The position numbers and the translations under genes are program-made. A DNA stretch of 64,000 nucleotides, taken from Dyadobacter sp. CY347. Lineage in GTDB: Bacteria > Bacteroidota > Bacteroidia > Cytophagales > Spirosomataceae. Location of the stretch: the NCBI RefSeq assembly GCF_021502655.1, contig NZ_JAKFFT010000002.1:1240001-1304000 (forward strand), in the 5' to 3' direction. Positions 1 to 8,475 of the stretch are shown here, piece by piece. Within the stretch, counting starts at the first letter, position 1. Each line of letters opens with the position of its first letter. The notes under the pieces are model-generated. The model did not search any database. It saw nothing but the letters and a program-made list of their open reading frames with translations, and was not told where the DNA came from.

Positions 1-2
1 AT

Positions 3-806
3 TTCCAACCCAGTTTCGAGCTTGCCAATTCATTCCGCGTGAATGCGCAGGGGTTGCCACTAGTCGACGGATCTTATAACACGAGTGCAAACCAGTTAAA
101 AACCGATCAGGGCATTATTTCTGACCAGGCTTTCACGCCCGATGCCGGACCGGTTGATCCACGTCTGGATTGGTCAGTAGGACGCCGGGGCATTCCTTTT
201 CTGGATTGGGGCGTGCATCCGGGTTATTCCTGGATCCGCGACCAGAGTTTCGGCGGACCTTATTCTCCCAAGAAATTTATCCATTACAAATCTCAGGTAA
301 AGAATCTTTCGGATGCCACAGCCAGCACGGATACTTACTCGGCGATCAATTACAACATTATCCGCTATGCGGATGTGCTGTTAATGGCAGCAGAAGCTGA
401 GATCGAAGTGGGAAGCCTTTCAAAAGCGCAAAGCTATGTGAACATGGTCCGCCAAAGAGCTGCTAATAAAGAAGCGTGGGTGAAAACGGCGAATGGTCAG
501 AATGCTGCGAATTACAATGTATCCATTTACAATGCGGCCTGGTCAGACAAAACTGCTGCCAGACTGGCCGTCCAATTTGAGCGCAAGCTGGAACTCTCTG
601 GCGAAGGCCACCGATTCTTCGACCTGGTTCGCTGGGGAACAGCCCAGACGGTGCTTAACAACTTCCTGACTTACGAAAAAACCAAATTACCCGTGGCATA
701 TAGTGGAGGCAATTTCACGGCAGGCCGGGACGAATACCAGCCCATTCCACAAACGCAGATCGATTACCAGGGAAGTGACATATTGAAACAAAATCCGAAT
801 TATTGA
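3..806 (+). CDS. SusD/RagB family outer-membrane lipoprotein, C-terminal part (5' end outside window)
   Basis: The reading frame is open from the left edge, so this is the C-terminal ~267 residues of a longer protein. SusD-type proteins are surface lipoproteins that bind glycans and sit over a SusC TonB-dependent barrel. Visible family signatures are a TPR-like helix with YADVLLMAAEAEIEVG, the block FERKLELSGEGHRFFDLVRWG (positions about 577-640), and a terminal PIPQTQID stretch. A GTG at 39 is in frame but is internal to the conserved fold, so it is not a likely start. The esterase, ThuA and sugar dehydrogenase genes follow directly on the same strand, suggesting one carbohydrate-use operon whose SusC lies to the left. 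Confidence 0.93.
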   Translation, partial: FQPSFELANSFRVNAQGLPLVDGSYNTSANQLKTDQGIISDQAFTPDAGPVDPRLDWSVGRRGIPFLDWGVHPGYSWIRDQSFGGPYSPKKFIHYKSQVKNLSDATASTDTYSAINYNIIRYADVLLMAAEAEIEVGSLSKAQSYVNMVRQRAANKEAWVKTANGQNAANYNVSIYNAAWSDKTAARLAVQFERKLELSGEGHRFFDLVRWGTAQTVLNNFLTYEKTKLPVAYSGGNFTAGRDEYQPIPQTQIDYQGSDILKQNPNY

Positions 807-817
807 TCAACCACGGA

Positions 818-2488
818 ATGCAAAATAACAGAAGGGATTTTCTGCAAAAATTCACACTCAGCGTTTCTGCATTGGGGTTGGGCACATCGTCGGCCGCGTT
901 GGCTGGCGATGTGCCCACGCCTGCGGAGGATACGGTGAAAGCTTCGGCAAACAGCTGCATCGTGCAAACGGCTTATGGCAAAGTGCGGGGTTACATGCAT
1001 AAGGATATTGTCAATTTCAAAGGCATTCCCTATGGTGCTTCCACTGCCGGAAAAGGCCGGTTTATGCCGCCCGCCAAACCGGAACCCTGGACCACCGTCC
1101 GCGATACATTAACTTATGGCCCCGTATGCCCGCAAAAGCCCAACAAAGGCTGGGGAATGGAAGAATATGCTTTTTTATATCAATGGAATGATGGTTTTCA
1201 GGGAGAAGATTGTCTGCGGCTGAATGTCTGGACGCCTGCGATCAATGACAACAAGAAGCGGCCAGTGCTCTTCTGGATGCATGGAGGGGCTTTTTTCTCG
1301 GGTTCGGCCCAAGAACATCCGTCTTATGACGGTGAAAATCTGGCGCGAATGGGCGATGTGGTTGTCGTTTCTGTGAACCATCGTTTGAATGCATTCGGCT
1401 TTTTGAACCTGGCCGATTATGGTGATCAATTTGCGACGTCGGGGAATGTGGGCATGCTGGATCTGGTGGCGGCGCTGGAATGGGTGAAGGAAAATATTGC
1501 CGGATTCGGCGGCGACGCAGGCAATGTCACGATCTCAGGACAATCCGGCGGCGCGGCCAAAGTGACTACATTAATGGCGATGCCTTCGGCGAAAGGGCTG
1601 TTTCACAAAGCCATTTCTCAAAGCAGCTCCACGGTGCAGGTTGCCACGCACGCTTATTCCTCGGAACTTGCCAAGCTGGTTTTGGCAGAACTGAAAATTG
1701 ATAAATCGAACATTGCGGAAATTCAGCAAATCCCTGTTCCCCAGCTCATTCAAGCCAGCATTGCCGCCGAGCAAAAGATAGGCACAAAGTTTCCGCTGGA
1801 TGTCGGTCGCCCTGGCTGGCAGCCTGTGGTGGATGGCAAAGTTATTCCCGTGCATCCGTTTGATCCTACTGTTTCGGATTATTCAGCGCAAATCCCGATG
1901 ATCATCGGCACGAATCGCAATGAAGCTTCTGCGAGCATTGGCAACGCGGCAATGGAATTGCTCGATGAAGATGGCTTGAAAAAGAAACTGGCTGAACGGT
2001 TCGGTGAGAAGTCGCAAACTGTTTATGACACCATGCGTAAAGTGCATCCCAATGCAAAGCCTGTGGAAATCTTGTCGTACATATCACCTTACAATCCAAT
2101 GGCTTATGTGCAGGCCGAACGGAAAGCCATGCAAAAAGCGGCACCCGTTTTTCTGTATCTTTTCTCCTGGCAAACACCCGTGCTCGACAAGCGCCCACGC
2201 GCGTTCCATTGCAGCGAGATCCCATTCGTTTTCGCCAACACCGATCGCTGTGAAACCATGACGGGCGGGGGAGAAGAGGCGCGTGCATTGGCAGATAAAA
2301 TGACCAAAGCCTGGGTGCATTTTATGAAAACCGGAAACCCATCTCATAACGGCGTACCATCCTGGCCCGACTTCCTTAAAAAGCCGGGCGCAATGATGGT
2401 TTTTAATGATAAAAGTGAAGTCCGCGTGGACCCGGATGGGCCAGCCAGACAAATGTTAGAGCGGATTTTCTATAAAAGAGATTTTTAA
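818..2488 (+). CDS. carboxylesterase type B, Tat-exported
   Basis: 556 residues, alpha/beta-hydrolase of the carboxylesterase/para-nitrobenzyl esterase family, expected to cleave carboxylic esters in the periplasm. The ATG at 818 is chosen over the in-frame TTG at 803 because it puts a twin-arginine signal (NNRRDFLQKF) at the N-terminus. The family blocks EDCLRLNVW, the oxyanion segment HGGAFFSG and the nucleophile elbow SGQSGGA are present; the catalytic Ser is near residue 243. The acidic residue probably lies in GTNRNEA and the His in FHCSEIPFVF. The gene starts 11 bases after the SusD stop, so it is probably co-transcribed. Removal of acyl groups from a plant glycan is a plausible role but is inferred from context only. 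Confidence 0.92.
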   Translation: MQNNRRDFLQKFTLSVSALGLGTSSAALAGDVPTPAEDTVKASANSCIVQTAYGKVRGYMHKDIVNFKGIPYGASTAGKGRFMPPAKPEPWTTVRDTLTYGPVCPQKPNKGWGMEEYAFLYQWNDGFQGEDCLRLNVWTPAINDNKKRPVLFWMHGGAFFSGSAQEHPSYDGENLARMGDVVVVSVNHRLNAFGFLNLADYGDQFATSGNVGMLDLVAALEWVKENIAGFGGDAGNVTISGQSGGAAKVTTLMAMPSAKGLFHKAISQSSSTVQVATHAYSSELAKLVLAELKIDKSNIAEIQQIPVPQLIQASIAAEQKIGTKFPLDVGRPGWQPVVDGKVIPVHPFDPTVSDYSAQIPMIIGTNRNEASASIGNAAMELLDEDGLKKKLAERFGEKSQTVYDTMRKVHPNAKPVEILSYISPYNPMAYVQAERKAMQKAAPVFLYLFSWQTPVLDKRPRAFHCSEIPFVFANTDRCETMTGGGEEARALADKMTKAWVHFMKTGNPSHNGVPSWPDFLKKPGAMMVFNDKSEVRVDPDGPARQMLERIFYKRDF

Positions 2489-2492
2489 AAAT

Positions 2493-3218
2493 ATGAAAAA
2501 AATATTCACCCTTTTACTATTCCTAACCCTTGGATTTTCAATGGCCTGCGTTGCCAGGACCAGGCCAAAAGTTCTTATTTTCAGTAAAACCCTGCGCTAT
2601 TATCACGAGTCGATCCCCAGTGGCATTCAGGCTATTATGACTTTGGGTAAGGCCAATGGTTTTGATGTGGATACGACCAAAGACGCAGGGTTTTTTACGG
2701 ATAAAACATTGAAAAAATACGCCGCGGTAATCTGGCTTTCCACGACCGGCGATGTGCTTAATGCGGCTCAACAAGAGGCTTTTGAGCGCTACATCCGTGC
2801 AGGAGGCGGTTATGTAGGCATTCATTCTGCGTCGGCTTCGGAGAAGGAATGGCCGTGGTTTGGCCAGTTAACCGGCGCCGTTTTTGTGAACCACCCGCCC
2901 GATCCCGTTCCCGGCGTGGTGCAGGTGACCAACCGGAAAGATCCGTCAACAGCACATTTGCCGGAGCGCTGGGAATGGAAAGATGAGTGGTATAACTTCA
3001 ATAAGCGCGTTGCCAATGTGGAAGTGCTGTTTTTGGCAGACGAGAAAACATTCGAAGGCGGAACAGAAGGCGATTACCACCCGCTAGCATGGAAACATGC
3101 ATTTGATGGTGGACGGGCATTTTACACGGCACTCGGACATTTGGCAACTGCCTACGATGATCCGCTTTTTCAGAAACACATTTTAGGAGGCATTCAGTAC
3201 GCCATCGGCAAGCAGTAA
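2493..3218 (+). CDS. ThuA-like domain protein, secreted
   Basis: 241 residues with an N-terminal signal peptide (hydrophobic stretch LLLFLTLGFSMAC at about residues 7-19) and a single ThuA domain, a class-I-glutamine-amidotransferase-like fold named after trehalose utilization genes. Characteristic pieces are VLIFSKTLRYYHESIPSGI, AAVIWLSTTGDVL and GGGYVGIHSAS. It begins 4 bases after the esterase stop and is followed after 12 bases by a fusion gene whose N-terminus is the same kind of domain, so the two ThuA modules are probably an ancient tandem duplication. The biochemical role of secreted ThuA proteins is not settled; sugar metabolism is inferred from neighbours. Confidence 0.9.
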   Translation: MKKIFTLLLFLTLGFSMACVARTRPKVLIFSKTLRYYHESIPSGIQAIMTLGKANGFDVDTTKDAGFFTDKTLKKYAAVIWLSTTGDVLNAAQQEAFERYIRAGGGYVGIHSASASEKEWPWFGQLTGAVFVNHPPDPVPGVVQVTNRKDPSTAHLPERWEWKDEWYNFNKRVANVEVLFLADEKTFEGGTEGDYHPLAWKHAFDGGRAFYTALGHLATAYDDPLFQKHILGGIQYAIGKQ

Positions 3219-3230
3219 CTCTTTGTAATT

Positions 3231-6200
3231 ATGAAGTCTTTAAAAATAAAAATGACTGCTGCCTGCTCAATGGCTTTGATCTGGCTGTGTTACTCGGCTA
3301 TGACGGTCAGGGAACAGCCGGCGCCGGCCAAGGTGCTTGTGTTTTCCAAAACCAAAGGCTGGCATCATTCCTCGATTCCGTTCGGGATTAAAGCCATTCA
3401 AAAACTAAGTGCGGAAAATCAGTTTGTGGCTGATACGACCACGAATTCCAATGCATTTACAGATGAAAATTTGAAAAATTACGCTGCCGTAATCTGGCTG
3501 AACACCACGGGCAATGTGTTGAATGGGGAGCAGCAGGCCGCATTTGAGCGATACATTCAGGCGGGCGGGGGTTATGTGGGCGTCCATGCAGCTGCGGATA
3601 CGGAATATGATTGGCCGTGGTACGGCAAGCTTATGGGTGCGCATTTCGCGAGTCATCCGCACAATCCAAATGTGCGCAAAGCAACTGTGCGCAAAGCAAC
3701 AGTTCAGGTTTTGGATAAAACACATCCTGCCACTTCCAAACTGCCCGAACGCTGGGAACGGGAAGATGAATGGTACAATTACCGCTCGTTTTATTCGGGC
3801 ATAAAAGTGCTGGCTGAGCTGGACGAAAATTCCTACGACGGCGGCACCAATGGCGCCAAACACCCAATTTCCTGGTATCACACATTCGACGGCGGCCGCG
3901 CATTTTACACCGGCAACGGGCATACGGATGAAAGTTACAGCGACCCCGCATTCCTCGGCCATTTACTGGGCGGAATTCAATACGCGATTGGTGAAAATGC
4001 GCCTCTGGATTACAAAAAAGCTTATGCCAAAGTGACGCCTGAGCAAAATCGCTTCGTGAAAACCATCCTAACCAATGACCTGAATTCCCCGATGGAGCTC
4101 GCCGTAGCGCCGGATGGGAAGGTTTATTTTACTGAACTCTTCGGAAATCTTTCCGTTTTTGATCCAAAAACAGGAAAATCCACACTGATCCACAAATTCC
4201 CGATCACCAACATGGGCGGTACGGGGCTGATCGGCATTGCACTGGATCCTGCTTTTAACAAAAACCGCCAGCTTTTCCTTTACTATGCGCCGGAAGGTTT
4301 GACCGAAGAAAACCTGGCATTTCAGCTTTCAAGGTTTACATTAAACCAGGAAAATCAACTTGATCTTGCCTCGGAAAAAATTCTGTTGAAAGTGCCCGTC
4401 CAGAAAAACAGCGGTTCGCATCATGGCGGTTCGCTGGCTTGGGACAAGGAAGGAAATCTGTACATTTCCACGGGCGACAGCTCCACGCCATTTCCTTCGG
4501 GCGGTTATTCGCCTATGGATGAGCGGCCGGAAAAGGAATTTTACAGCCAGGATTCGCAGCGTTCTGCGGGTAACACCAATGATTTTAAAGGAAAAATTCT
4601 GCGCATTCATCCCGAGCCCGATGGCTCTTACAGCATTCCGAAAGGCAATTTGTTCGCAAAGGGAACGGCAAAGACGCTGCCTGAAATCTTCGTAATGGGC
4701 TGCCGTAATCCTTACCGCATTGCGGTTAATCCGAAAACTTCGGTTTTATACTGGGGAGAGATCGGGCCGGATGCGGGAAAGGATGGCGTGCAGGGGCCGC
4801 GTGGTTATGATGAATTTAACCAGGCCAACAAGGCCGGAAATTACGGCTGGCCATATTTTTCCGGCAACAATGCGGCTTATGCTAAATGGGATTTCGCAAC
4901 CAAAACGGCCGGGCCCAAATTCGATCCGGCTGCGCCCGTTAACAATTCGCCCAATAACACCGGTCTGAACCAGTTGCCGCCTGCGGTTTCTGCCATGATC
5001 TGGTATCCTTATGCCGCCTCGGAAGAATTTCCTGAACTCGGCGTGGGCGGCAGAAGCGCGATGGCGGGTGATTTTTACACATTTAATCCAAAAACAACCA
5101 TCCCCGGCAAGTTTCCCGATTACTACGACGGCGCACTTTTTGTCTTCGACTGGATGCGTAACTGGGTGATGGCATTGCGGTTTGATGAAAATGAGAATTA
5201 TGTGAGAAGCGAGCCTTTTATGGCTGCTAATGGTGATTTTCGTCGTCCTATTGATCTTGCATTCAGCTCGGATGGCATCATGTATATGCTGGAATATGGC
5301 TCGGTTTATGGCGCGGATAATGAGGACGCGCGATTGGTCAAAATCGAATACAACTCGGGAAACCGACCGCCGCTCGCGCAGGCCTACATCGTGGATTCAG
5401 CGCGGGAGGCTTATGTAGATAAAACCGTTTTCCTGACTTCCGAGCGAAGGAATTTCCCGATGGCCAAACAAACCAGCGGGCAGCCACCCTTGCGCGTTGC
5501 ATTCAGCAGCCGGGGAAGCAAGGATCTGGATGATGACGATGACATTACTTTTCAATGGCTTTTTGATGGCAAAACAGTTGGGAGCAACAAGCCTAACGCA
5601 AGTTATATTTATAAAAAGCCGGGTGTTTTTAATGCTATTTTACGAGTAACAGATAAATCCGGGCTTGTAAGTGCAGATACGCTTGTGGTGCGGGTTGGAA
5701 ATAGCAAACCTGCGGTGAGGATCGCGGGCGCGGCTAACAAGTCTTTCTTTTGGGATGATAAACCTTTTTCCTATGCGGTTAATGTAAAGGATAATGAAGA
5801 TTTAAAGATTGATCCAAAGCAGATTAAGGTCTTGATGAGCTACAACCCGCAACCGGAATCGCAACAAACGCTTATCCCTGAAAGCGCGGACGCATTGTTG
5901 CAGGAACCTACGCCATTGGGTAAGACATTAATGGCCAGCAGCGATTGCCGCGCCTGCCACACGATCGATCAGCCGTCGGTTGGTCCAACATTTACGGACA
6001 TTGCCAAAAGATATAAGACAACAGCGGGTGCAACCGAAGCACTTGCAGCTAAGATCATCAACGGCGGTGGCGGAAACTGGGGTAAAGAGCACATTATGAG
6101 CGCCCATCCGCAGCTTTCCACGCAGGACGCGCAGGAAATGGTGCGTTACATTTTCTCCGTGACCGATGAAAAGAAAAGTCGGGTTGCATTGCCGCTGCAA

Positions 6201-6704
6201 GGACAAGCTAAGTTGACGGAACACATTAAGAACGATCAAAAAGGGCAGTATACCATAGTCGCTTCTTATCAGGACAAAGGCGGAAAAATAGTGGGGCCAT
6301 TAACCGGCATTGATGTTATAAAACTCAGAAATGCCAATGTGAAACCCGCTTTTGCAGACGCCTACACGGGTTTTTCCCGCTTCCGCGACAATCTTTCGCA
6401 AGGCGGTCACAAGTCTTTTATTTTGCTAAAAAACATTGATATGACGGGCATCAGGCAGTTTGTTTACGAATATGCGTCGTCGGGTCAGCAAGGAAGCATT
6501 CAGGTTCGGATGGATTCGCAGGCAGGGCCGGTAATCAGCACCGTTGCATTCGGGCCGACTGGTTCGTGGGATACTTTGCAAAAAGTAACGGGCACATTGG
6601 AAAAGCCCATCAGCGGAAGGCACGACATTTACTTTTTCGCCATCAAGCCCGACAAGCCGAATGATGAAATTTTAAAACTGACCAATATCCGTTTCGAGCA
6701 ATAA
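3231..6704 (+). CDS. ThuA / PQQ-dependent sugar dehydrogenase / PKD / cytochrome c / CBM6-like multidomain protein
   Basis: 1157 residues, exported. Domain order as read: signal segment (1-25), ThuA domain (about 34-255), six-bladed glucose/sorbosone dehydrogenase-type propeller (about 270-710; blocks NSPMELAVAPDGKVYFTE, GTGLIGIALDP, SGSHHGGSLAWD, MGCRNPYRIAVNP, GNYGWPYFSG), PKD domain (about 755-835), class I cytochrome c (CRACH, Cys906/Cys909/His910, probable Met ligand in HIMSAHPQLS), and a C-terminal CBM6-like beta-sandwich (about 1040-1157). Such proteins are thought to oxidize a sugar in the periplasm and pass electrons from PQQ to the attached heme. The last 33 bases overlap the convergent sigma factor gene. 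An exact 15-base tandem duplication lies inside the ThuA domain at 3671-3700. Confidence 0.93.
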   Translation: MKSLKIKMTAACSMALIWLCYSAMTVREQPAPAKVLVFSKTKGWHHSSIPFGIKAIQKLSAENQFVADTTTNSNAFTDENLKNYAAVIWLNTTGNVLNGEQQAAFERYIQAGGGYVGVHAAADTEYDWPWYGKLMGAHFASHPHNPNVRKATVRKATVQVLDKTHPATSKLPERWEREDEWYNYRSFYSGIKVLAELDENSYDGGTNGAKHPISWYHTFDGGRAFYTGNGHTDESYSDPAFLGHLLGGIQYAIGENAPLDYKKAYAKVTPEQNRFVKTILTNDLNSPMELAVAPDGKVYFTELFGNLSVFDPKTGKSTLIHKFPITNMGGTGLIGIALDPAFNKNRQLFLYYAPEGLTEENLAFQLSRFTLNQENQLDLASEKILLKVPVQKNSGSHHGGSLAWDKEGNLYISTGDSSTPFPSGGYSPMDERPEKEFYSQDSQRSAGNTNDFKGKILRIHPEPDGSYSIPKGNLFAKGTAKTLPEIFVMGCRNPYRIAVNPKTSVLYWGEIGPDAGKDGVQGPRGYDEFNQANKAGNYGWPYFSGNNAAYAKWDFATKTAGPKFDPAAPVNNSPNNTGLNQLPPAVSAMIWYPYAASEEFPELGVGGRSAMAGDFYTFNPKTTIPGKFPDYYDGALFVFDWMRNWVMALRFDENENYVRSEPFMAANGDFRRPIDLAFSSDGIMYMLEYGSVYGADNEDARLVKIEYNSGNRPPLAQAYIVDSAREAYVDKTVFLTSERRNFPMAKQTSGQPPLRVAFSSRGSKDLDDDDDITFQWLFDGKTVGSNKPNASYIYKKPGVFNAILRVTDKSGLVSADTLVVRVGNSKPAVRIAGAANKSFFWDDKPFSYAVNVKDNEDLKIDPKQIKVLMSYNPQPESQQTLIPESADALLQEPTPLGKTLMASSDCRACHTIDQPSVGPTFTDIAKRYKTTAGATEALAAKIINGGGGNWGKEHIMSAHPQLSTQDAQEMVRYIFSVTDEKKSRVALPLQGQAKLTEHIKNDQKGQYTIVASYQDKGGKIVGPLTGIDVIKLRNANVKPAFADAYTGFSRFRDNLSQGGHKSFILLKNIDMTGIRQFVYEYASSGQQGSIQVRMDSQAGPVISTVAFGPTGSWDTLQKVTGTLEKPISGRHDIYFFAIKPDKPNDEILKLTNIRFEQ
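3671..3700. repeat. exact 15-bp tandem duplication inside ThuA domain
   Basis: The unit TGTGCGCAAAGCAAC occurs twice head to tail, giving a repeated VRKAT in the protein (VRKATVRKATVQV). The frame is kept. The duplication adds five residues to a loop before the segment DKTHPATSKLPERWE, where the preceding ThuA paralogue (2493-3218) has no repeat. Confidence 0.9.
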
Positions 6705-7328
6705 AAATTGTAGGGTAACAAGCAGAAAGGTCCAGAGCGTTTTCCAATCGGAAGTGAGTTCCTTGAGACTTTCCAATGCTTTGTAAACCAGCTTATAAAC
6801 CGAGCCGGAAGTGAGGTCCATGGCTGCGGCGATCTCTTCGGTGGAAAGGCCGCTGTAATATTTCAGGAAAATGATTTCCCGCTGGCGTGTGGGCAATTTT
6901 TGAATAAATTTCGACAACCCGTCGGAGATCATTTCACCTGTCTGTTCCTCGATCAGCTGCTGTTCCGCCGACTCTTCCGAAAGCTCGGTTTCCTGGTGAA
7001 CGAACTGACGCTGACGGGTGATCCGCCGAAGCAATTCCCGGCGCAAGGCGACGATCAGATATGCTTTTACAGAAGTAACAGCAGGTAAATTAGCCGCATT
7101 CTTCCAAAGCTGGACAAACAGATCTTGCACCGTATCTTTGACCAGTTCTTTATCGGCAACGAGTCGGTAACCGTAGTTGTGAAGCAGCCGCGCGTAAGTC
7201 TTGTAGATGCATTCGAAAGCGGTGGAATCCTGTTTTTGTAAGAGCGACCATTGGGCCAGGGCAGCATTGTCATCAGAACCCGCATTATGCTCGTAAGGCG
7301 GATTTTGCAAGTTCTGATCTGATTCCAT
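6672..7328 (-). CDS. ECF-type RNA polymerase sigma-70 factor
   Basis: 218 residues from ATG 7328 (a GTG at 7340 is also in frame). Region 2 is recognisable in FECIYKTYARLLHNYGYRL and DTVQDLFVQLWKN, and region 4 in LPTRQREIIFLKYYSGLST followed by the helix-turn-helix AAAMDLTSGSVYKLVYKAL. It is divergent from a FecR anti-sigma gene and a SusC receptor, the usual cell-surface-signalling trio of Bacteroidota, so it probably directs transcription of that receptor locus when FecR releases it. The C-terminus ends in a hydrophobic tail (LWTFLLVTLQFLLLE), and its last codons overlap the convergent dehydrogenase gene by 33 bases. Confidence 0.93.
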   Translation of the reverse strand: MESDQNLQNPPYEHNAGSDDNAALAQWSLLQKQDSTAFECIYKTYARLLHNYGYRLVADKELVKDTVQDLFVQLWKNAANLPAVTSVKAYLIVALRRELLRRITRQRQFVHQETELSEESAEQQLIEEQTGEMISDGLSKFIQKLPTRQREIIFLKYYSGLSTEEIAAAMDLTSGSVYKLVYKALESLKELTSDWKTLWTFLLVTLQFLLLETDIGQF

Positions 7329-7461
7329 ATTTTTCACCACGCAGCCAAAACCTGCGTTTTGTCCAATTAATTATCATTTAAAGCAGGTTCAAAAATAGCC
7401 ATAAAGAAATCAAAAAAAAATATCTTTCTATATTTATAAATTCAATTGGAACAACACTGAT

Positions 7462-8454
7462 ATGCCATCTTACGAGCATTTTTCAAGCCAGGATTTTGTG
7501 GCTGACGATGCATTTATACATTGGGTTACGAATCCTTCCGAAACTACCGACGCATTCTGGCAGCAGTGGCTCCGGCAGCATCCGCACAAGCGAAATGACG
7601 TGGAATCGGCGGCAAAGATTGTGAAAGAGCTCAGCGTCCAGACCAATGTTTTCGAGGAGGAGGAATTGCAAGCCAACTGGGAACGGATCAGACAAAAAAC
7701 GGCTCCTATACCCGAAAAAGGCAAAGTCATGGCATTCCCACGCCGCTGGCTGGCTGTTGCAGCAAGTGTCACCATACTGATCCTTGCAGGCATTGGCTTG
7801 TGGCAAAACGGCAAACCGGTTCAATATGCGACGGGTTATGGCGAGGTGAGAACAGTGACTTTGGCCGATGGCTCGGAAGTAACATTAAATGGAAACTCCA
7901 AGCTGTCATTTGTCAATGGTTTTTTTAGCAGAAAAGTCAGTCTGACGGGTGAAGCATTGTTTAAAGTTAAAAAAGTGCAAACGCTCAGTCAGCAGGTGAC
8001 CTTCAAAGTACAGGCCGACAGGGTGCATGTAAATGTGCTGGGGACGACTTTCAATGTGAGTAACCGTCGAGAAAATGTGGAAGTGATGCTTGTGGAGGGA
8101 AAAGTGCGGCTGGATTTGGAAGGACAAGATGCAGGACAGGTCATGCTGGATCCGGGCCAGAAAGCCAGGATTTCGCAAAGCTCAACCGCATTGGTAAAGT
8201 CTAATGCTGATCCCGCAAAACATACTGCCTGGCTGCATAAGGAGCTCATTTACAATGGTGAAAATCTGCAAACGGTGTTTCAAAATCTGGAAGACGGCTT
8301 TGGCATTAAAACACAGGTTAATGAGCCGGGGATTTTGAAAAAGCGATTTACTGGTTCTGTTTCAACTGATTCGATCCAGAATTTTTATAGTCAGCTTGGA
8401 ACGATCTATCATTTGCAGGTTGAGCCAGTGCAAGGCGGTTATCTGATCAAGTAA
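7462..8454 (+). CDS. FecR family anti-sigma factor
   Basis: 330 residues. A cytoplasmic N-terminal region (1-92) that would bind the sigma factor is followed by one transmembrane segment (about 94-113, LAVAASVTILILAGIGLW), a periplasmic FecR beta-domain (block GYGEVRTVTLADGSEVTLN, then VNVLGTTFNVS and VMLVEGKVRL), and a C-terminal DUF4974-type domain (LQTVFQNLEDGFGIK) that contacts the receptor. It lies between the divergent ECF sigma factor and a SusC receptor carrying an N-terminal STN domain, which together fit trans-envelope signalling. It is 21 bases upstream of the receptor gene. Confidence 0.95.
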   Translation: MPSYEHFSSQDFVADDAFIHWVTNPSETTDAFWQQWLRQHPHKRNDVESAAKIVKELSVQTNVFEEEELQANWERIRQKTAPIPEKGKVMAFPRRWLAVAASVTILILAGIGLWQNGKPVQYATGYGEVRTVTLADGSEVTLNGNSKLSFVNGFFSRKVSLTGEALFKVKKVQTLSQQVTFKVQADRVHVNVLGTTFNVSNRRENVEVMLVEGKVRLDLEGQDAGQVMLDPGQKARISQSSTALVKSNADPAKHTAWLHKELIYNGENLQTVFQNLEDGFGIKTQVNEPGILKKRFTGSVSTDSIQNFYSQLGTIYHLQVEPVQGGYLIK

Positions 8455-8475
8455 CATAAGGATAATTGCAATCGC

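Noticed and set aside
3405..3962. 185-codon open frame on the minus strand
   Set aside because: It lies wholly inside the ThuA domain of the dehydrogenase fusion and has no family-like content; it is an antisense shadow.
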